From Thioglobus_B sp964403565 (GTDB taxonomy: Bacteria; Pseudomonadota; Gammaproteobacteria; PS1; Pseudothioglobaceae): a DNA stretch of 50,943 nucleotides. The stretch lies in assembly GCA_964403565.1 (NCBI GenBank), contig CAYOFV010000005.1:1-50943 (forward strand), in the 5' to 3' direction. The notes under the pieces are model-generated. The model was not told the DNA's origin. It did no database searches and saw only the letters and a program-made list of their open reading frames with translations. The translations under genes and the position numbers were made by a program. Of the stretch, positions 1 through 7,669 are shown piece after piece. How positions within the stretch are numbered: position 1 is the stretch's first letter; the number at the start of each line of letters is the position of its first letter.

Positions 1-218
1 ATATCTTTTTCAGCTGCAGCAGTTACTAGTTGCTGCATATGTCCTAACAGAGAACGCATTTCACCTAAAACAAAATTTCTCTCACCTTTGGTTAGGATAA
101 TTGCCACCCTGCCATCTTCTGCTTCAACAGTTGATCCAGTTACGAATTTATAACCAGCACCAGCTATTATTGCCAGAAGTAGAATAATTATTGACCAAAG
201 TATTTTTATATTTTTCAT
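1..218 (-). CDS. Truncated hypothetical membrane-anchored or secreted protein (C-terminus beyond window)
   Basis: An open frame runs from an ATG at 218 to the window edge, giving about 72 residues. The start is MKNIKILWSIIILLLAIIAG, a basic N-terminus and one hydrophobic segment that fits a signal anchor or uncleaved signal peptide. A mixed region containing KFVTGSTVEAEDGRVAIIL follows. The DUF4395 gene ends 4 bases upstream, so the two are probably co-transcribed. I do not recognise the family and the missing C-terminus prevents assignment. Confidence 0.6.
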   Translation of the reverse strand, partial: MKNIKILWSIIILLLAIIAGAGYKFVTGSTVEAEDGRVAIILTKGERNFVLGEMRSLLGHMQQLVTAAAEKD

Positions 219-222
219 AAAC

Positions 223-840
223 TTAAGTTAAAAATAAAATCGTAAATATATCACCAAATGCCAAATAAAGCAGTATTGCTATTGATATAGTAAATATGGT
301 TTTTTGCAATAAATTCAAGTTTTGTATTTCTGCTCTACCTCTAGTTAAATCACAAGCCTCTCCTGGACAATGTTTAACTTTGTCATCGTGCACTAAATTG
401 TAAATCTTACATCCGGCACAAATTCCAAACACCGCTTCAAAAAACAGCAATCCTAAACACAATGCGCAAGTTAGAATATTAATAGGCCCACGAATCTCAT
501 TTAACACTACTAAATAAAACATAACAGCTGCCAAAGTAAAGCCAATTGACCAAGCCCATCTTTTAGGTGCGGCGTCAGTATATTCTGGCTTTTGGTTGTT
601 CACCATCCATCTGCCTACAACCATCGATGGAGAATATTTGGGACTGATAAAAATTCGAATAAAAAAATCAAATAAAAATACTGACACCATAAGCTTTGTT
701 GGCTCATTATTGCCAGTTAAAAAGCCATGCATAAATGCCATGAAAGCGAAGAAAAAAACTATACCTGCAGCAGCTCTAACTTCACGCTCATTAAACATAA
801 GATTGTCATAGCCAGATACTTTTTCACCAAATTCAAACAT
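223..840 (-). CDS. DUF4395 family integral membrane protein
   Basis: A 205-residue membrane protein. The N-terminal NEREVRAAAGIVFFFAF matches the conserved opening of DUF4395 proteins. Hydrophobic segments lie near residues 22-42, 50-70, 95-118, 122-145 and 180-203. A cysteine-rich part follows the third segment, with TCALC, CAGC and the motif HCPGEACDL, so redox or metal chemistry is possible but not shown. The family has no established function. The downstream secreted-protein gene starts 4 bases after the stop. Family assignment is by remembered motif pattern; the coding call is firm. Confidence 0.8.
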   Translation of the reverse strand: MFEFGEKVSGYDNLMFNEREVRAAAGIVFFFAFMAFMHGFLTGNNEPTKLMVSVFLFDFFIRIFISPKYSPSMVVGRWMVNNQKPEYTDAAPKRWAWSIGFTLAAVMFYLVVLNEIRGPINILTCALCLGLLFFEAVFGICAGCKIYNLVHDDKVKHCPGEACDLTRGRAEIQNLNLLQKTIFTISIAILLYLAFGDIFTILFLT

Positions 841-897
841 ATTGTTAAATATTTAAAAACTATAAGCATTGTACACTTATAGCAAAAAAAATCGTTT

Positions 898-2097
898 TTA
901 AGCCACTTGTCCTGCCACCCAGCCTGAAGACCAAGACCACTGAAAGTTATAACCTCCAAGCCAACCAGTTACATCTACAGTTTCGCCAATAAAATATAAT
1001 CCACTATTTGTTTTAGACTCCATGGTTTTAGAAGATAATTCATTAGTATCTACACCGCCAGTGCAAACCTCTGCTGTTCTCATACCTTCGGTGCCACTTG
1101 GATTTAATATCCAGTGATTTATTTTTTTGCCAAATTCTTGTAAATCGGTTTTGTTAATACTTCCAAGATTGTTGTTGCTAAGATCTTTGTCGATTAATGC
1201 TTTTGTTAATCTTTCAGCTAGGTTTTTTGATAAAAACTCATTAAGAACATTAATCAGCTTAGCCTTGCCACTGGTTTGTTGTAATTGAGTTAAATACTCT
1301 TCTGCATCAATGCTTGGCAGTATATCTATTTCAATACTTTCACCTTTTTGCCAGTATGAAGATATTTGCAAAATTGCCGGACCACTAATACCTCTGTGAG
1401 TTATAAGTACCATATCGTCAAAACTCTTATCACCACAGGTTACACTTGCTGAAAAACTAACGCCTGATAAACCTTTAAAGTATTTATCAATATCATCTTG
1501 AAGAAAAGTAAACGGTACAAGAGCTGGTTTAAATGGTATTGACTTTATGCCAAATTGTTTTGCAATTTGCAAACCAAAATCAGTGGCTCCCATTTTTGGA
1601 ATTGACGCCCCTCCTGTTGCGATAACTAACGATTTAGACTTATAGGAACAAGAATTAGTATTTATAATATATTCTGCGTTTTCATGCTCAATACTAACAA
1701 TCTCAGTATTTAAAAAAATATCAGCAGCATTACATTCTGACAGCAACATCTCCAAAATAGCCGGGGATTTTTGCTCACAAAAAAGTTGACCTTTAGTCTT
1801 TTCGCTATACGTAAGATTGTATCTACCCATAAGAGAGATAAAATCCCATTGCGTGTATTGAGATAATGCAGATTTACAAAAATGTGGATTGTTAGAAATA
1901 TATGCTTGTGGATCAATATCAAAATTGGTGAAATTACACCTTCCACCACCAGAGATAAGAATTTTTTTTCCGGCTTTTTCGGCTTTATCAAGCAGTAAAA
2001 CACTACGCCCACGTTTGACAGCTTGTGCGGCACACATTAACCCTGCAGCACCTGCACCGATAACAATAACATCGTATTTTTTAGAACTAATTCTCAT
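898..2097 (-). CDS. HI0933/YhiN-family FAD-dependent oxidoreductase
   Basis: A flavoprotein of about 399 residues. An FAD-binding GAGAAG Rossmann loop lies at residues 14-19 (YDVIVIGAGAAGL). The family signature KAGKKILISGGGRCNFTN follows, and near the C-terminus come EVCTGGVDTNELSSKTMES and GLYFIGETVDVTGWLGG, both typical of HI0933-like 'NAD(P)/FAD-dependent oxidoreductases', whose substrate is unknown. I chose the ATG at 2097 because a GGGAGG Shine-Dalgarno lies about 10 bases upstream. A longer start at 2130 is open but has no comparable site. That Shine-Dalgarno lies in one end of an 89-bp palindromic repeat, and the relic start of a similar gene lies upstream of the repeat. Confidence 0.88.
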   Translation of the reverse strand: MRISSKKYDVIVIGAGAAGLMCAAQAVKRGRSVLLLDKAEKAGKKILISGGGRCNFTNFDIDPQAYISNNPHFCKSALSQYTQWDFISLMGRYNLTYSEKTKGQLFCEQKSPAILEMLLSECNAADIFLNTEIVSIEHENAEYIINTNSCSYKSKSLVIATGGASIPKMGATDFGLQIAKQFGIKSIPFKPALVPFTFLQDDIDKYFKGLSGVSFSASVTCGDKSFDDMVLITHRGISGPAILQISSYWQKGESIEIDILPSIDAEEYLTQLQQTSGKAKLINVLNEFLSKNLAERLTKALIDKDLSNNNLGSINKTDLQEFGKKINHWILNPSGTEGMRTAEVCTGGVDTNELSSKTMESKTNSGLYFIGETVDVTGWLGGYNFQWSWSSGWVAGQVA

Positions 2098-2233
2098 AGA
2101 GGCAAAACCTCCCAAACACATTGTCAACAAAGTCTTCTTGTTGATTTATTGCACTCATAACATTCAGCTCGTGTGAGGAATTGCCTCGTCCTGCTGCACC
2201 TGCGCCAATAATAATTACGTCATAAGTAATCAA
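2087..2233 (-). pseudogene. Relic 5' end of a flavoprotein gene interrupted by a palindromic repeat
   Basis: A 48-codon frame opens with TTG overlapping the TGA of the upstream hydrolase/TlpA gene (TTGA) and reads MITYDVIIIGAGAAG, an FAD-binding Rossmann motif. Homology ends at about 2188, where the repeat (2099-2187) begins. After that the frame is unrelated sequence up to a TAG at 2087. The intact flavoprotein gene restarts in another frame at 2097 with a very similar motif. The two motif copies differ mainly at third codon positions, which points to a diverged homologue rather than a recent tandem duplication. I infer that the gene once began here, coupled to its upstream neighbour. Confidence 0.6.
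2099..2187. repeat. REPIN/MITE-like element, copy 1 (89 bp)
   Basis: The ends are GAGGCAAAACCTCCC (2099-2113) and GTGAGGAATTGCCTC (2173-2187). They are imperfect inverted repeats of each other, and each end is itself a small palindrome (GAGG...CCTC). A second copy with the same two ends lies at 41435-41521 in the opposite orientation. The 59-bp interior is only weakly similar to the other copy. The layout, two short palindromes facing each other about 58 bp apart, resembles REP doublets (REPINs) or small non-autonomous MITEs. Confidence 0.6.
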
Positions 2234-3474
2234 AATAAAGAATTTATAGTATTAACAACATTATCAGAATCCCACTCAAGAGCGCCACGATATGCATATT
2301 TAATTACGCCATTCTGATCAAGAATAAAATTTGAAGGGTATGCATACACGCCCCAATCTTTAATTGCAGTGCCTTCTAAATCTAGAGCAATCGGTAAATC
2401 AAATTTAACTTTTTGTTTAAACTCTGCAATATCTGCAGAATTTTCACCAACATTGATTGTTAGAATTGTAAAAGGCTTGTTTTTTAATTTGTTTTTTAAT
2501 CTGACAAGCGATGGTATTTCTTCAACACATGGTTTACACCATGAAGCCCAAAAGTTTATGAGAACCACATTGCCTTTATAATTTTCAATATTTATAGTTT
2601 TGTTATCAATCGAGTTTAAAGCAAGTTTAATTTGTTGCTTGCCGTAGTAAGGTTTTAACTCTGGATCTGTAACCTTATAACTCTTAGTATTTTTGAGATT
2701 TTTAGCACTCCTAAGCGCTTTAGGAGTATCTATAGTACTAATTAAACTTGCCGCCATTGTGTAGGTATCTGCCAAGTTGTCTCTAGCTTTTATGTCTTCC
2801 TTTTCTAGATCTTTTTCATCACGCATATGAAAACCACCTTTGACCCCTTTAAGCCTATGAGTAAAAACAGACGATCCACCTTTTTTTAACTGTTTTGCAA
2901 TTTCTTCAGCGCGAAAATATTTTGTTCCATATTGGGGAAAAATCATATAAACCGGCAGGTTTGAAGCACTAGCAATATCAACATAATCAGCATTACCTCC
3001 AAGATCTGGCTTGCCATAAATTAAATGCGGTGAATGAAAAATATGTCCTTTAATATAATTACTATCAGTATTTTTAAGCTGCCAACGATGTGCAATATTA
3101 AGCGCAAGTTGCACACCTCTACCTGAGGCAATAAACACTAGTTTTTCAAAACCGTATTGTTTAGATATATCAACAATCTCAAGCAAGTGATCGACATTAA
3201 ATTTATCAATACTGCTACGGTGTTTTGAAACCATGTAACTAGAATGCAAATCTAGTGCCCACACATCTTTACCAAAAAATGCTAATTGTTGAGCAGTGGA
3301 AACATAACCCTTGCCTAGACCGCGTTCTGATGGTAAGTAGACAAATAATTCCTTACCTTCTCCTTTATACACATCTGCAGTTATAACATCAGCTGAAGAG
3401 AGTTCAAACTCTTTAACATCGCCAGCATAAACTGAAGATACAATTAAGATAAGTGATAAGAAAAAACCTTTCAT
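2230..3474 (-). CDS. Secreted alpha/beta-hydrolase-like domain fused to TlpA-type thioredoxin
   Basis: A 414-residue protein with a signal peptide (MKGFFLSLILIVSSVYAG). Residues about 20-250 look like an alpha/beta hydrolase, but the place of the GxSxG elbow reads FIASGRGVQLAL: the glycines flanking serine are missing and the aligned nucleophile position appears to be Gly, so this half may be catalytically dead. Residues about 275-414 form a TlpA/ResA-like thioredoxin domain with FWASWCKPC (Cys313 and Cys316) and a cis-Pro near 380 (YAYPSNF). I infer a periplasmic thiol-disulfide role. The start overlaps the upstream stop (TAATG). The two-domain architecture is unusual to me. Confidence 0.8.
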   Translation of the reverse strand: MKGFFLSLILIVSSVYAGDVKEFELSSADVITADVYKGEGKELFVYLPSERGLGKGYVSTAQQLAFFGKDVWALDLHSSYMVSKHRSSIDKFNVDHLLEIVDISKQYGFEKLVFIASGRGVQLALNIAHRWQLKNTDSNYIKGHIFHSPHLIYGKPDLGGNADYVDIASASNLPVYMIFPQYGTKYFRAEEIAKQLKKGGSSVFTHRLKGVKGGFHMRDEKDLEKEDIKARDNLADTYTMAASLISTIDTPKALRSAKNLKNTKSYKVTDPELKPYYGKQQIKLALNSIDNKTINIENYKGNVVLINFWASWCKPCVEEIPSLVRLKNKLKNKPFTILTINVGENSADIAEFKQKVKFDLPIALDLEGTAIKDWGVYAYPSNFILDQNGVIKYAYRGALEWDSDNVVNTINSLF

Positions 3475-3722
3475 TAGTTATATAAATCAATAATATAGAA
3501 AAGATTAACCCCTTCGGACGATCTTGCAGGTCCAACAACTTTAGCTGCATACAGGTGTTTATCTGGATTAGACTCATTCATTGCAGTCTGCAAGTCATCA
3601 ACCACTCTTACATTATTAGCAGGTACTCTTTCGCGCTTAAGTCGTGGAATAAGCACAACTGCAAACTCTTCTTTAGCAACATTTGCACTAGGATGTGGAT
3701 CTAGCGCATAACCTTTGACCAT
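3474..3722 (-). CDS. Small conserved-looking hypothetical protein (82 aa)
   Basis: An 82-residue soluble protein without signal peptide or membrane segment, containing VAKEEFAVVLIPRLKRERVP and ending VNLFYIIDLYN. It sits between yciI and the hydrolase/TlpA gene with one-base TAATG overlaps on both sides, so all three are probably translated as a coupled unit. I do not recognise the family. The tight coupling and the lack of an alternative reading in that span make it a credible gene. YciI-like dimers or small ligand-binding folds are possible but not shown. Confidence 0.7.
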   Translation of the reverse strand: MVKGYALDPHPSANVAKEEFAVVLIPRLKRERVPANNVRVVDDLQTAMNESNPDKHLYAAKVVGPARSSEGVNLFYIIDLYN

Positions 3723-4021
3723 TAAGGCAAAACCTTCTTAAACGGCTTAACTACAACACTTTCATACGCGCCAGATTCAAGATAAGGATCTTTGTCAGCC
3801 CAAGCTTGAGCATCTTCTAAACTATCAAATTCTGCAATAACCAAGGAGCCAGTAAATCCAGCTTCTCCTGGTTCGTTGTTATCAATAGCAGGATGTGGGC
3901 CAGCAATTATTAAGCGCCCTTCGTCTTTTAAAATATTTAGTCGCTCAATATGCGCAGGACGCACCAACATTCTTTTTTCTAATGAATTCTCAACATCTTG
4001 AGAAATAATTGCATACAACAT
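3722..4021 (-). CDS. YciI family protein
   Basis: A 99-residue protein matching the YciI family along its length: RPAHIERLNILKDEGRL, the IIAGPHPA segment, GFTGSLVIAEFDSLEDAQAW and a C-terminal KPFKKVLP. YciI proteins have a ferredoxin-like dimeric alpha/beta fold with a conserved His/Asp pair and no settled function. The ATG at 4021 was chosen over an upstream TTG because GGAG lies 6 bases before it. It begins 9 bases after dapB ends, and its stop overlaps the next start (TAATG), so it belongs to the kdsA-dapB unit. Confidence 0.9.
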   Translation of the reverse strand: MLYAIISQDVENSLEKRMLVRPAHIERLNILKDEGRLIIAGPHPAIDNNEPGEAGFTGSLVIAEFDSLEDAQAWADKDPYLESGAYESVVVKPFKKVLP

Positions 4022-4030
4022 CAATAACTC

Positions 4031-4762
4031 CTATAGATCTAGCACGTCTTGCATAGAGTAAAGACCTGCAGGCTTTGATTGCAACCAACTACTAGCACGT
4101 ACAGCGCCATTAGCAAATGTCATACGCGATGAAGCCTTGTGAGTCACTTCCACACGTTCACCATCCATAAAGAAACTAACAGTATGTTCTCCAACTACAT
4201 CGCCACCGCGAATAGTGGAAAAACCTATAGTTTTTCTATCACGTGGCTCTTCGATACCTTCACGTCCGTAAATTGCACACTCTTTAAGGTCTCTGCCAAG
4301 GGCATTAGCAACAACCTCGCCCATCTTCAAGGCTGTACCTGATGGAGCATCAACTTTGTGTCTATGATGCGCTTCAACAATTTCTATATCAGCATCATCG
4401 CCAATAACCTTAGCAGCCATATCTAATAATTTAAGTGATAAGTTAACACCAACACTCATATTTGGTGCAAATACTACCGGTATAGATTTGGCCGTTGTAT
4501 TTATAACCTGAAGTTCATCATCACTAAAACCTGTAGTGCCGATTACAATTGCTTTTTTAGCATCTGCACAAATAGATAGATAATTAAGTGTTGCTTCAGG
4601 TCGAGTGAAATCAATTACTACATCGAAGTTATCAACCTCAGAGGCAAGATCATCACCCTTGTCGAGCTTTACACCTAGCTCCACACTATCTGATTGATTT
4701 ATTGATTCAATAATTGCCTGACCCATACGGCCAGAACTACCAACTACTGCAATTCTTGTCAT
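4031..4762 (-). CDS. dapB: 4-hydroxy-tetrahydrodipicolinate reductase
   Basis: A 243-residue enzyme of lysine and meso-diaminopimelate synthesis that reduces hydroxy-tetrahydrodipicolinate with NAD(P)H. The nucleotide-binding loop GSSGRMGQ is at residues 8-15. The catalytic and substrate segment EAHHRHKVDAPSGTALKMGE is in the middle, and FAPNMSVGVN lies just before it. The length is slightly shorter than E. coli DapB (273) but normal for the family. The ATG overlaps the kdsA stop by four bases (ATGA), so translation is probably coupled. DapB supplies peptidoglycan precursors. Confidence 0.95.
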   Translation of the reverse strand: MTRIAVVGSSGRMGQAIIESINQSDSVELGVKLDKGDDLASEVDNFDVVIDFTRPEATLNYLSICADAKKAIVIGTTGFSDDELQVINTTAKSIPVVFAPNMSVGVNLSLKLLDMAAKVIGDDADIEIVEAHHRHKVDAPSGTALKMGEVVANALGRDLKECAIYGREGIEEPRDRKTIGFSTIRGGDVVGEHTVSFFMDGERVEVTHKASSRMTFANGAVRASSWLQSKPAGLYSMQDVLDL

Positions 4763-5595
4763 ACTAATTCATCCTCTAAAAAACCATTTTGCTTGGCAAC
4801 AATATCAATATCTTGCAAAGTTTTTAATAAGTCAGCCATTTTATCTGTTGGAATCATGTTTGGACCATCACTCTTTGCATTTTCAGGATCGGGATGAGTT
4901 TCCATGAAAAATCCTGAAACTCCAACAGCTGCAGCCGCACGTGCTAGTACCGGAACCATTTGTCTTTGTCCGCCTGAAGTAGCACCCTGTCCACCAGGTT
5001 GTTGTACTGAATGCGTTGCATCAAATACCACTGGCTGTCCAGTAGAACGCATTGATGATAGGCCACGCATATCTGAAATTAAAGTGTTATAACCAAATGA
5101 GGTACCACGATCACAAACTGTAATTTGCTTGTTACCCACTTCAAAGGCTTTATCTACAACATTTTGCATATCCCATGGTGCTTGAAACTGGCCTTTTTTA
5201 ATATTAACCGGAATACCCTGTTTGCAAACATTTTGAATAAAATTTGTTTGACGCACCAAAAAAGCAGGGGTTTGCATCATATCAACCACATCTGAGACTT
5301 GATCAAGCGGTGTGTCTTCATGCACATCAGTAAGAACTGGAACACCAACCTCGTCTTTAACTTTTTGCAAAATACGTAAGCCTTCATCAATGCCCAAACC
5401 TCTAAAACTACCAGTACTAGTACGGTTGGCTTTATCATAAGATGATTTGTAAATAAAGTTAATACCTAAATCATCGGTTACTTTTTTTAGATAAGTTGCG
5501 CTCTCTAGCGCTAAAGTCTCAGACTCAATAACACAAGGTCCAGCAATTAAGAAAAATGGATGATCGATACCAACTTCAAAATCTAATAATTTCAT
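4759..5595 (-). CDS. kdsA: 2-dehydro-3-deoxyphosphooctonate aldolase (KDO-8-phosphate synthase)
   Basis: A 278-residue protein with the KdsA sequence throughout: FFLIAGPCVIES near the N-terminus, YKSSYDKANRTS, LTDVHE, NIKKGQFQAPWDM, VCDRGTSFGYN, FDATHSVQQPGG and METHPDPENAKSDGPNM. It condenses phosphoenolpyruvate with arabinose-5-phosphate to give KDO-8-phosphate for lipopolysaccharide. KdsB, the activating enzyme for the same sugar, is encoded 11 kb away in this window. It is the first gene of the kdsA-dapB-yciI unit and diverges from trpC across 68 bp that must hold both promoters. Confidence 0.97.
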   Translation of the reverse strand: MKLLDFEVGIDHPFFLIAGPCVIESETLALESATYLKKVTDDLGINFIYKSSYDKANRTSTGSFRGLGIDEGLRILQKVKDEVGVPVLTDVHEDTPLDQVSDVVDMMQTPAFLVRQTNFIQNVCKQGIPVNIKKGQFQAPWDMQNVVDKAFEVGNKQITVCDRGTSFGYNTLISDMRGLSSMRSTGQPVVFDATHSVQQPGGQGATSGGQRQMVPVLARAAAAVGVSGFFMETHPDPENAKSDGPNMIPTDKMADLLKTLQDIDIVAKQNGFLEDELV

Positions 5596-5663
5596 AGTTA
5601 TTTATATGGTTATACAATTCAAAGTTTGATTATAGTTTAAACAATTCTATTAAAATACCAAAT

Positions 5664-6464
5664 ATGCCAAATACACCAGACATATTAAAAAAAATTATAG
5701 CTCGAAAAGAGGTTGAAATTTCTGAGCGCAAAAAGCTCATATCGCCTGATGAAATAATGGAAAAGGCGTATGCAGATCGCAACACTAGAGATTTTTTTAC
5801 CGCTCTTAAAACCAAAGCAGACAAAAAAGAAAATGCCATTATTGCCGAGATAAAAAAAGCCTCTCCTTCTAAAGGAGTTTTGCGCGAGAACTTTAATCCA
5901 GTTGAAATTGCAAAAAGCTATGAAAAACATGGCGCTACCTGCTTATCTATTCTTACAGATAAGGACTTTTTTCAAGGTGATGAAAAATATCTAATTGACG
6001 CACGTGCAGCTGTATCACTTCCTGTTCTGCGCAAAGAATTTATTATTGATGCATACCAAGTATTCGAAGCAAGAGCCATGGGTGCAGATTGCATTCTACT
6101 TATTGCTGCATGCTTAAATGATAGACAGTTAGAAGACTTATCTATGCTTGCGGTTTCACTATCAATGGATGTGTTAGTTGAGGTACATGATTTAGAAGAG
6201 CTAAAGCGCACAATGCAATTAAGATTACCGATGGTTGGTATTAACAATCGTAACCTTCGAACTTTCGAAGTATCGCTACAAACAACTATCGACCTATTAC
6301 AAGAAATTAACGACGACACTTTGGTAGTAACCGAAAGTGGCATTCTTGCAAGTGAAGATGTAGAGCTTATGCATGAACACGATATCTACACTTTTCTAGT
6401 TGGTGAGGCGTTTATGCGTCAGGACAATCCTGGTGTTGCATTAGAGCAAATTTTTAACGGATAA
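5664..6464 (+). CDS. trpC: Indole-3-glycerol phosphate synthase
   Basis: A 266-residue monofunctional TrpC (no fused TrpF) of tryptophan synthesis, closing the indole ring of carboxyphenylamino-deoxyribulose phosphate. Visible signatures are IAEIKKASPSKG with the catalytic lysines, LSILTDKDFFQG, LPVLRKEFIID, LVEVHD, GINNRNL, VTESGI and FLVGEAFMR. The other trp genes are not in the window. The OsmC gene follows after 4 bases, so trpC heads a short plus-strand run (trpC, OsmC, small membrane protein, secreted protein). Confidence 0.97.
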   Translation: MPNTPDILKKIIARKEVEISERKKLISPDEIMEKAYADRNTRDFFTALKTKADKKENAIIAEIKKASPSKGVLRENFNPVEIAKSYEKHGATCLSILTDKDFFQGDEKYLIDARAAVSLPVLRKEFIIDAYQVFEARAMGADCILLIAACLNDRQLEDLSMLAVSLSMDVLVEVHDLEELKRTMQLRLPMVGINNRNLRTFEVSLQTTIDLLQEINDDTLVVTESGILASEDVELMHEHDIYTFLVGEAFMRQDNPGVALEQIFNG

Positions 6465-6468
6465 AATT

Positions 6469-6882
6469 ATGAATACAACTGTAAGATGGATTGACAATAT
6501 GATGATGGTTGGTGAATCAGCTAGCGGTCATGCAATTGTAATGGACGGACCAGAAGAACTTGGTGGTAATAACCTAGGTGTGCGCCCAATGGAGATGCTA
6601 CTTTTAGGCATGGGTGGATGCACTACTGTTGATGTTATATCAATGCTGAAAAAGATGCGTGAAGAAGTGGCGGATTGCAAATGTGAAATCAGTGCACAGC
6701 GCGCAGATGAGCATCCAAAAGTGTTTACTAAAATTCATATTCACTTTGTTGTTAGTGGCTCAAATCTTAACGAAAAGAAAGTTGATAAAGCTGTAACCCT
6801 ATCTGCAGAAAAATACTGTTCTGCATCTATTATGCTCGGCAAATCAGCAACTATTACTCACGATTTTGAAATTAATGAATAA
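6469..6882 (+). CDS. OsmC/Ohr-family protein (YhfA-like)
   Basis: A 137-residue OsmC-fold protein. The two family cysteines are present, in MGGCTTVDVISMLKKMR and in EKYCSASIMLGKSA; in OsmC/Ohr proteins they form the peroxidatic and resolving pair that reduces organic hydroperoxides. The N-terminal DGPEELGGNNLGVRPMEMLL is typical of the YhfA-like subgroup. It begins 4 bases after trpC and overlaps the next gene by 8 bases. The exact substrate cannot be read from the sequence. Confidence 0.9.
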   Translation: MNTTVRWIDNMMMVGESASGHAIVMDGPEELGGNNLGVRPMEMLLLGMGGCTTVDVISMLKKMREEVADCKCEISAQRADEHPKVFTKIHIHFVVSGSNLNEKKVDKAVTLSAEKYCSASIMLGKSATITHDFEINE

Positions 6883-7099
6883 TTTCTGGGGCTGGCTTGG
6901 AACTATTACAGGTATCGTTGGTGGTGTCTTTGTAGCACTTAATTTTGAATATTCAAAATTTGGTTATATATTCTTTATGGTTTCTGCCACTAGCTGGATT
7001 ATCCAAGGCGCTAAAAATGATGACAAATCTCTAGTGCTACTTAATAGTGTTTTTGTTTTTGTAAATACAATCGGTATTTATCGCTGGTTCTTCACTTGA
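6875..7099 (+). CDS. Small integral membrane protein (74 aa)
   Basis: A 74-residue hydrophobic protein with about three membrane segments (residues 3-20, 28-40 and 50-70). The C-terminal VNTIGIYRWFF and the pattern W-(I/L)-x-Q-G resemble half of a PnuC-type transporter, so it could be a small homo-oligomeric membrane protein, but this is only a resemblance. I chose the ATG at 6875, which gives an 8-base overlap with the OsmC gene, over a TTG at 6866. It shares a TTGA overlap with the next gene. No function is assigned. Confidence 0.75.
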   Translation: MNNFWGWLGTITGIVGGVFVALNFEYSKFGYIFFMVSATSWIIQGAKNDDKSLVLLNSVFVFVNTIGIYRWFFT

Positions 7100-7530
7100 A
7101 AAATTTAGTTTTTTTTCTAATAATTGCTTTTTTATCTTTTACATCCGTATCTGAAGATGAGGCGAAAGCAGTAGCAACAGACGAAAACAACAAAAAAGAG
7201 ATTCAGCAGGAAGTCGAGCAAATCAATATAGAAATTCTTGATCTTGACGTTAGTTACGAAATGGGTATTGATGATTTTACAATCGATAATGAAATAAGCA
7301 ATATAAACAATAAACTACTCTATCAAGAATATAAACTAGGTACTCCTAAAGGTAACAATATTGAATGGAATGAATCAGAACAAATGATTCTAGATGCAAA
7401 AATAAAACTTAACGAGCTAAAAGAAAAACTTAAGTTAGAAGGCGACTGGGGAAGAATTAGATTTAGAGTGCAAGACTTTAGAGGTGGTGATCCAGGCGCT
7501 GTTAAGCTTAGATACAACTACGGTTTTTAA
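7096..7530 (+). CDS. Secreted hypothetical protein with TTG start
   Basis: A 144-residue protein with a clear signal peptide (KNLVFFLIIAFLSFTSVS). An acidic, helical, probably coiled-coil middle follows (KKEIQQEVEQINIEILDL, then LNELKEKLKLE), and the C-terminus is basic/aromatic (GAVKLRYNYGF). The only upstream start is TTG at 7096, overlapping the previous stop as TTGA; the next ATG would remove the signal peptide. I do not recognise the family. It closes the trpC run just before tRNA-Ser. A periplasmic or envelope-associated role is inferred from the signal peptide alone. Confidence 0.7.
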   Translation: MKNLVFFLIIAFLSFTSVSEDEAKAVATDENNKKEIQQEVEQINIEILDLDVSYEMGIDDFTIDNEISNINNKLLYQEYKLGTPKGNNIEWNESEQMILDAKIKLNELKEKLKLEGDWGRIRFRVQDFRGGDPGAVKLRYNYGF

Positions 7531-7577
7531 TCGTAATTCTTAACGTTAATTTTTTGGCGTATAATATTTGATTTTTC

Positions 7578-7669
7578 GGAGAGTTGGCCGAGCGGCTGAA
7601 GGCGCGCCCCTGCTAAGGGTGTATAGGTTTTATCACCTATCGAGGGTTCGAATCCCTCACTCTCCGCCA
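7578..7669 (+). tRNA. tRNA-Ser (anticodon GCU)
   Basis: A 92-nt class II tRNA. The acceptor stem GGAGAGT pairs with ACTCTCC, the discriminator is G and the CCA is encoded. The D arm has GGCCGAGCGGCTGAAGG, the anticodon loop CTGCTAA carries GCT, and there is a long variable arm (TATAGGTTTTATCACCTA). The T arm is GAGGGTTCGAATCCCTC. It decodes AGC and AGU. A strong hairpin starts inside the encoded CCA, and a 14-bp near-copy of the tRNA 3' end recurs 174 bp downstream. Confidence 0.97.

Noticed and set aside
3719..3737. AAGGCAAAACCTT at the yciI end as a third copy of the palindromic element
   Set aside because: Only part of one end is similar, it lies within coding sequence, and no partner end lies within 100 bp.
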